NCBI GenBank assembly: GCA_032629725.1
Contig: JAFEVB010000010.1
Location: 1,364,001-1,428,000 of the forward strand
From: Gremmenia infestans
Lineage: Eukaryota; Ascomycota; Leotiomycetes; Helotiales; Hamatocanthoscyphaceae
Length of the DNA: 64,000 bases
Direction of reading: 5' to 3'
The notes below the pieces were generated by a model, which was not told the origin of the DNA, did no database searches, and was given only the letters and a program-made list of their open reading frames with translations. Shown here one piece after another: positions 59,791 through 64,000 of the stretch (its first letter is position 1; every line of letters begins with the position of its first letter). The position numbers and the translations under genes were made by a program.

Positions 59791-61796
59791 CTTCGGGTTT
59801 GGAAGGGTATGATTGTCCTAATAATGCGCCATCTTGAATGGATGAACACGAGTTGCTTGTATGTGAGGTGGGAGTTCGGTTTATTTGGAACGGAAGAATT
59901 TTTGTTTAAAGGTTGTATCTTAAACTAAGATTTGGTGAATCGATGGAAGATGCAAATAAAACAAGTATGCTTACATAAGCGAGGTGGGCCTTCTCCCCCT
60001 TTCCCTCGCTTAGAATGCTTGACCCACTCTAAAAGTTGACCACATGTTTCCAACTATGACACCCAAGTATGTTTTCAAAGACTGAAGGTTTCTCATATCA
60101 TTAAAGGTCATTAATCATCCATGTCTAGGAGCGAATGCGACGACATATATCACGTGAAACGCTGACATGGACGATTAAACCATATTCAAAAAAAAAGCTC
60201 CTTTCTATATAAAAACACAAACACAGGTTAATAAGATTTAGAATACTCTCAGCTTCTGCGAAGCTGATCAGTCCTTTGAAAAGTTTGGCGGAAGTACGCG
60301 CACCTATTTACAACCTAGTGATAACAATCGTTATTTCCCCGCCTCGTATGAATTTCCAGCAGATTCTATTAATTCAAAGTTACCAAATACGCTCTTTTCA
60401 TTTTGCTGCACAATCTTCAGGCTACATTTCAGAAACGTGAACTACAGTCTGCGCTTCCAAAAAGGCAATTCTATGATACCCAGACTACTTACATTCCCGC
60501 ACTAAGAATAACACCGGCACAGCGCTAAAACAAATCACAACGAAATTGAAATCCATTAATGTAGAGTATAGGAGTTTTAATAATGACTTCTGTATTATCT
60601 ATTAACCTAACTATTTGATCTTTCTTGGAGAAATAATTAGAAGTAAGTCAAGCCTACGATCCTGAATTGGAGGGATTGGAGAATCAGGATGTATTATTAT
60701 ATCGATAGATAGATAAGATAATGAAACCTCTTTCATTTACTCTCCTGTACATAGAAGTGAGATCTAAACCACTAACGACTCTTTCCAGATCAAAGCAAAG
60801 CACGGGACCTAATAAAATACTAGACACAAGAGCATACCTAAACCAGATAATCACAATAGTCAAAACGCGTTAACCTCTAACTTACACGCCAGCCAACCAG
60901 AAAATCACAATTTCGTTCCACCGGATCCCCGATTTCGTCTAGTACATCATCTCATCTCACCTCGCCTCACCTAGGCCCCAAGAAATGAACCATAGCCCCT
61001 TAGCCTTTTGATTTTCTTTATTTTCCGCCCTTGTTTAACCTAACCGATAACTCAGTTATCCGGAACCGAGTTAGAGCTAAATATCACATATGACCTACTT
61101 GCCAAAAAAGATTTCTCCACACGCCCATCTAACTTCGTGCAAGAATCGAAAAGTTGAAAAATTCTTGAATTCATCACTTACATGTAACTTCCCACGCCTC
61201 CATCCGAATTCATACAACTTCACTAAACCCTCATCCTCATCCTCATCATCAATCATCATCGAGTTCATCATACACGTTTACCTTTTCTCCGGATCCTTAC
61301 GCACAACAACACGCTACGAAATAAGCTTAAACAGCACACGACATATATACGACATACGAATACAAATCGTAAGTACCCAAGTCCACGGTCCGGGTCTACC
61401 AATTTGTAATATGTTTAAGTAACAACGTTCTATCAGCTGCACGACGCACAAGGGATAACTATACACCATACGCAAGACAAGTAACTCTCGATACTAGTCC
61501 CAAGAAAGAAAAAAAACCCCCACACACACCCAAACATACCCACAACGCCCCAAAAGCCATACCGAGACTTTTCGACTTTTCTGTTCTGCCAAGACGACGT
61601 CTGTTTCTTCTGAGGTATGTATATGGAAATCTACATTCTGTATGATGAAAAGTTACTAATTACTAGATAGACAGAACGTATATACTACAGCACGACAACA
61701 ACTTCAGATATCCATAAGCTTAAGAACCACGTGAATTCTCGATATCACACACTATACACCATACACCCACCAACACCAACACTAACACCAACAACG
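59791..61796. other. AT-rich spacer and probable leader of the orphan gene
   Basis: Mostly AT-rich without coding signal to about 61000. From about 61090 to 61796 the sequence becomes C/A-rich and includes splice-like signals (GTAAGT at 61370, GGTATGT near 61616), so a spliced 5' leader for the gene at 61797 is likely. A (TCATCC/TCC)-type run lies near 61229-61256. Confidence 0.4.
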
Positions 61797-62519
61797 ATGT
61801 CGACCCTCTCAACCTCAAACGCATCAACAATCCGGTACTACCAGCGCCCACCCACCAGCCTCCCCCAGCTCCCCTACCTCGGCCACCCCACGCCCGGCTA
61901 CACCAACCCGGCCACAGCAGCCGCAATCCACGGCGCCGACACCGACGGCCTCAACTACCTAGTACGCCACTGCATCGACTCCAACGGCTCCTTCCAGGCC
62001 ACCGGCTGCGCCGGCAGCCACGCGCACGTCATCGCGCACTACGAGCAAGTAACAGCCCGGAACAGAGAGCGCCGATGCATCGAGCACGAGGTGGATCTGG
62101 AGATGGATGGGGAGAATGACGCACGGCTGCAGGAGGCGCGGCTGGCGCGGCTGGCGGAGCTGTGTGTCGATGGGGAGGGGATGATTAGGCCGGGGACGTG
62201 CGAGAGGATGTGTGTGTATTTGGCGGGGCGGGGGGAGAGGGCGGCGAGGGCGAGGGAGGAGGAGAGGGCGTGGGGGCGCGAGAGGGAGGCAGAGAGGTAT
62301 AGGAGCGCGATGGTGGAGCGGGAGAGGAGGAGGCAAATGCATGTCATGGGGGACTTGTTGAGGGCGAGGAAGCATGCGCAGGAGAGGGAAAGGACTGTGC
62401 TGCAGGCGAAGGTGAGGGCTCATGCTGTTGTTTGCCCGCAAGATCATGCGGTTGCTGAGAGGAGGGGACAAGGATATGGACGGGTTTATGGACCACCAGG
62501 ATTTGAACGGAATTATTGA
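61797..62519 (+). CDS. 240-aa orphan protein with charged helical C-terminal half
   Basis: The start ATG 61797 follows ACAACG, a good context. An in-frame ATG at 61731 would add 22 Thr/Pro-rich residues. The N-terminal 60 residues are Pro/Tyr/Ala-rich (IRYYQRPPTSLPQLPYLGHP). A middle part with CIDSNGSFQATGCAGSHAHV is followed by a long Arg/Glu-rich helix likely to form a coiled coil (LQEARLARLAELCVDGEGM, then REEERAWGREREAERYRSAM). The end is Gly/Arg-rich. The coding strand changes from C-rich to strongly G-rich partway, unlike the neighbours. No family is recognised. I judge it a real lineage-restricted gene because the frame is long, GC-rich and surrounded by AT-rich DNA. Confidence 0.6.
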   Translation: MSTLSTSNASTIRYYQRPPTSLPQLPYLGHPTPGYTNPATAAAIHGADTDGLNYLVRHCIDSNGSFQATGCAGSHAHVIAHYEQVTARNRERRCIEHEVDLEMDGENDARLQEARLARLAELCVDGEGMIRPGTCERMCVYLAGRGERAARAREEERAWGREREAERYRSAMVERERRRQMHVMGDLLRARKHAQERERTVLQAKVRAHAVVCPQDHAVAERRGQGYGRVYGPPGFERNY

Positions 62520-63435
62520 GATGGTGGTGATTGATGGGGAAATAATGGAAGAGTGTTTAATTTCGACAGCAAGCTCTGAAGGGATTCAAGAGGAAACCGC
62601 TTTACACGCAAGGAAATTATCAAGAATGAAAGGACAATAGAGGATAGTAACAAGATATATGAACCGATTCAGGTGCAACTGCCACTAAGGCTGTCGGTGG
62701 ATAAAGCTAGAATGGTGCAGTTTTACTGGCAAATAATAAATCACTGCTTGGAAGCATACTTCGTACCACATCTAGAAATAATTTCTAGACCTAAATGTGA
62801 TGGCCAAACTAGCTTCATATATCTTTTACCTGACTGTATGTACTACTATACAGAATACATGTGAAATGCTCCAAGTGAACAAAGCTTTTGAAGGACTATC
62901 GAATCGAAGTGGGTCATGTGACACGACTAAGGCAAGGACATCTTGTCCATGCTGCAGGTAGCACAACCCCTGAAAAAGAAAAGCTAGTAGATGATTTCTG
63001 CAAACTTGCTGCACCAAATCGTTTTGTAGTGGCTAGTATCCTTCAAACCCCTGCTCCACAAGATCGTCATCTCCCATATCGATGTCTTGAATGTAAGCGT
63101 TTCAGGTACACACTTCAAAAGATCTGAGCGTCCATGCTTGAATTATCGACTTGGATGGATTCTTGGCGCAAGCTAATACGATTCGTGTTTATTGTGGGTA
63201 GAAGTAGTGACGAATGCGTGGAAGAGGTTGTTTGAGATGACGCCGAGGGTAAAGCTTCGTTTTATTGAGGAAATATAGTATGAATGTCACCAAAGCCCGA
63301 TAGACAACCTCTCTATAGATGATCGAAAATATAGTCTGTGTATGGTATGTCGAGCTACAGGCCATCTGAATGCCGACTAGTATCAGCGCTCCAGTAGCTC
63401 AACCTTACACACACTGCTTCAAACGCTGGTCGTTG
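62520..63435. other. Spacer between the orphan and the ankyrin gene
   Basis: Convergent region without a gene I can support. The 79-codon frame at 62888-63127 ends in a CLECKRF motif, but there is no second metal-binding pair and no splice continuation. Confidence 0.35.
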
Positions 63436-64000
63436 TTACTGTAACAGTGCAATTATCTCATGCAGCTCTTCTTTCTCAGTAGAAGCGTCTCGATCTGCGT
63501 GCAATGATATTGCATATTCAAGCGGGTTCAGTGAGTTTGCATCTTGAACCATTCTGTCTGCTCCCCAGTCGAGTAGCAGCTGAACGACTTCTACATTCCC
63601 GGCTTCGACAGCCAGATGCAATGCCGTCTTCTCATCAACAGCACATTTGCGGTCTAAGTCTTCTGCATCATTCCACATTTCAAGCAATTCAATGAGGATT
63701 TCTCTGTTGACAACCATATCATACTCGTCTTGTGACACAATCATCGCGTCAGTTTCTTCATGCAAACGATGGCAGATTCCTGTATTTGCCCATGCTGCGC
63801 GATGTAATGCGCTCATATTACGTTCTGGTTCAACAATGAATTCTATTTCATCGTGTTTGTTGCATTGTTGAAGAAGATATCGAAGTCGTGGAATCGTATG
63901 CTGTGACGAGGCAGCAACAAGATGGCCGAGAACAGTTGTCGGGTACTCGAGAGTAATGAAACCAGAACCCAAACTCAATGCATTGACATTAGCGCCAAGA
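63436..64000 (-). CDS. Ankyrin-repeat protein, C-terminal part (5' end beyond the window)
   Basis: The frame is open to the right edge of the window (LGANVNALSLGSGFIT at the edge), so only the last 187 residues are seen. Ankyrin units are visible as SALHRAAWANTGICHRLHEE, an interrupted unit, and TALHLAVEAGNVEVVQLLLD-WGAD, then LNPLEYAISLHAD. Such repeats mediate protein binding. In filamentous ascomycetes they often form the C-terminal sensor part of NACHT or NB-ARC (NLR-like) proteins or of stand-alone ankyrin proteins; the missing N-terminus decides. The stop is at 63436-63438. Confidence 0.7.
   Translation of the reverse strand, partial: LGANVNALSLGSGFITLEYPTTVLGHLVAASSQHTIPRLRYLLQQCNKHDEIEFIVEPERNMSALHRAAWANTGICHRLHEETDAMIVSQDEYDMVVNREILIELLEMWNDAEDLDRKCAVDEKTALHLAVEAGNVEVVQLLLDWGADRMVQDANSLNPLEYAISLHADRDASTEKEELHEIIALLQ

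Noticed and set aside
61090..61422. 110-codon plus-strand frame
   Set aside because: Ser/Ile-rich low-complexity sequence with a GTAAGT donor inside; better read as a spliced leader of the orphan gene.
62888..63127. 79-codon frame ending in a CLECKRF motif
   Set aside because: Single Cys pair, no domain, no splice partners; insufficient for a gene call.
1..64000. CRISPR arrays, bacterial operons, ribosomal RNA genes or intact transposons
   Set aside because: The window is eukaryotic; no regularly spaced repeats, rRNA-like sequence, transposase or reverse-transcriptase motifs were seen.

Overview
The window is nuclear DNA of a filamentous ascomycete (Pezizomycotina), probably a leotiomycete. 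The evidence is genes interrupted by many short GT-AG introns of about 45-110 bases with CTAAY-like branch points, a typical ascomycete housekeeping set (TOP2, SPT3, MCM3, CAP, La, NUFM), and alternation of gene-dense segments with AT-rich, gene-poor segments holding broken genes. The class is an inference from protein style and needs a database search.

Layout. Bases 1-2600 are an edge region with a decayed cytochrome P450 and a small zinc-ribbon-like acidic protein. Bases 3.6-18.8 kb hold TOP2 (minus), a 2.8-kb gene-free interval, an APSES-type DNA-binding factor, the Hsp90 co-chaperone CNS1, the SAGA subunit SPT3 and an unknown one-helix membrane protein. Bases 19.4-27.1 kb hold a GARS-only relic of the purine gene ADE1/ADE5,7, a 756-aa SANT-like protein and an HSPA12-type Hsp70-like ATPase. 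Bases 27.6-50 kb are a compact housekeeping block: MCM3, a MAK32-like PfkB protein, CAP/SRV2, mL44, an 85-aa mitochondrial-type membrane protein, a gamma-tubulin complex component, EAF7, carnitine acetyltransferase, La, uS4m/NAM9 and the complex I 29.9-kDa subunit. Bases 50-64 kb look accessory: long AT-rich spacers, a LURP-one/tubby-like protein, a broken small secreted protein, a 610-aa predicted secreted protein, a 2EXR-family relic, a 240-aa orphan and the 3' end of an ankyrin gene that leaves the window.

The genes do not form one pathway. Two themes recur. One is cell-cycle and chromatin function (TOP2, MCM3, gamma-tubulin complex, SPT3, EAF7, an APSES factor), with ACGCGT (MCB-like) hexamers upstream of TOP2 and MCM3 and between the gamma-tubulin gene and EAF7. 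The other is mitochondrial function (mL44, uS4m, NUFM, carnitine acetyltransferase and probably the 85-aa protein). Exon models were built by hand from splice signals and reading phase; where I give exon coordinates, all phases close to a single open frame unless stated. No database or expression evidence was available. The least ordinary items are the GARS-only pseudogene with an in-frame TGA, the secreted-protein relic with two TAA codons, and the intact secreted and LOR genes in the AT-rich part.
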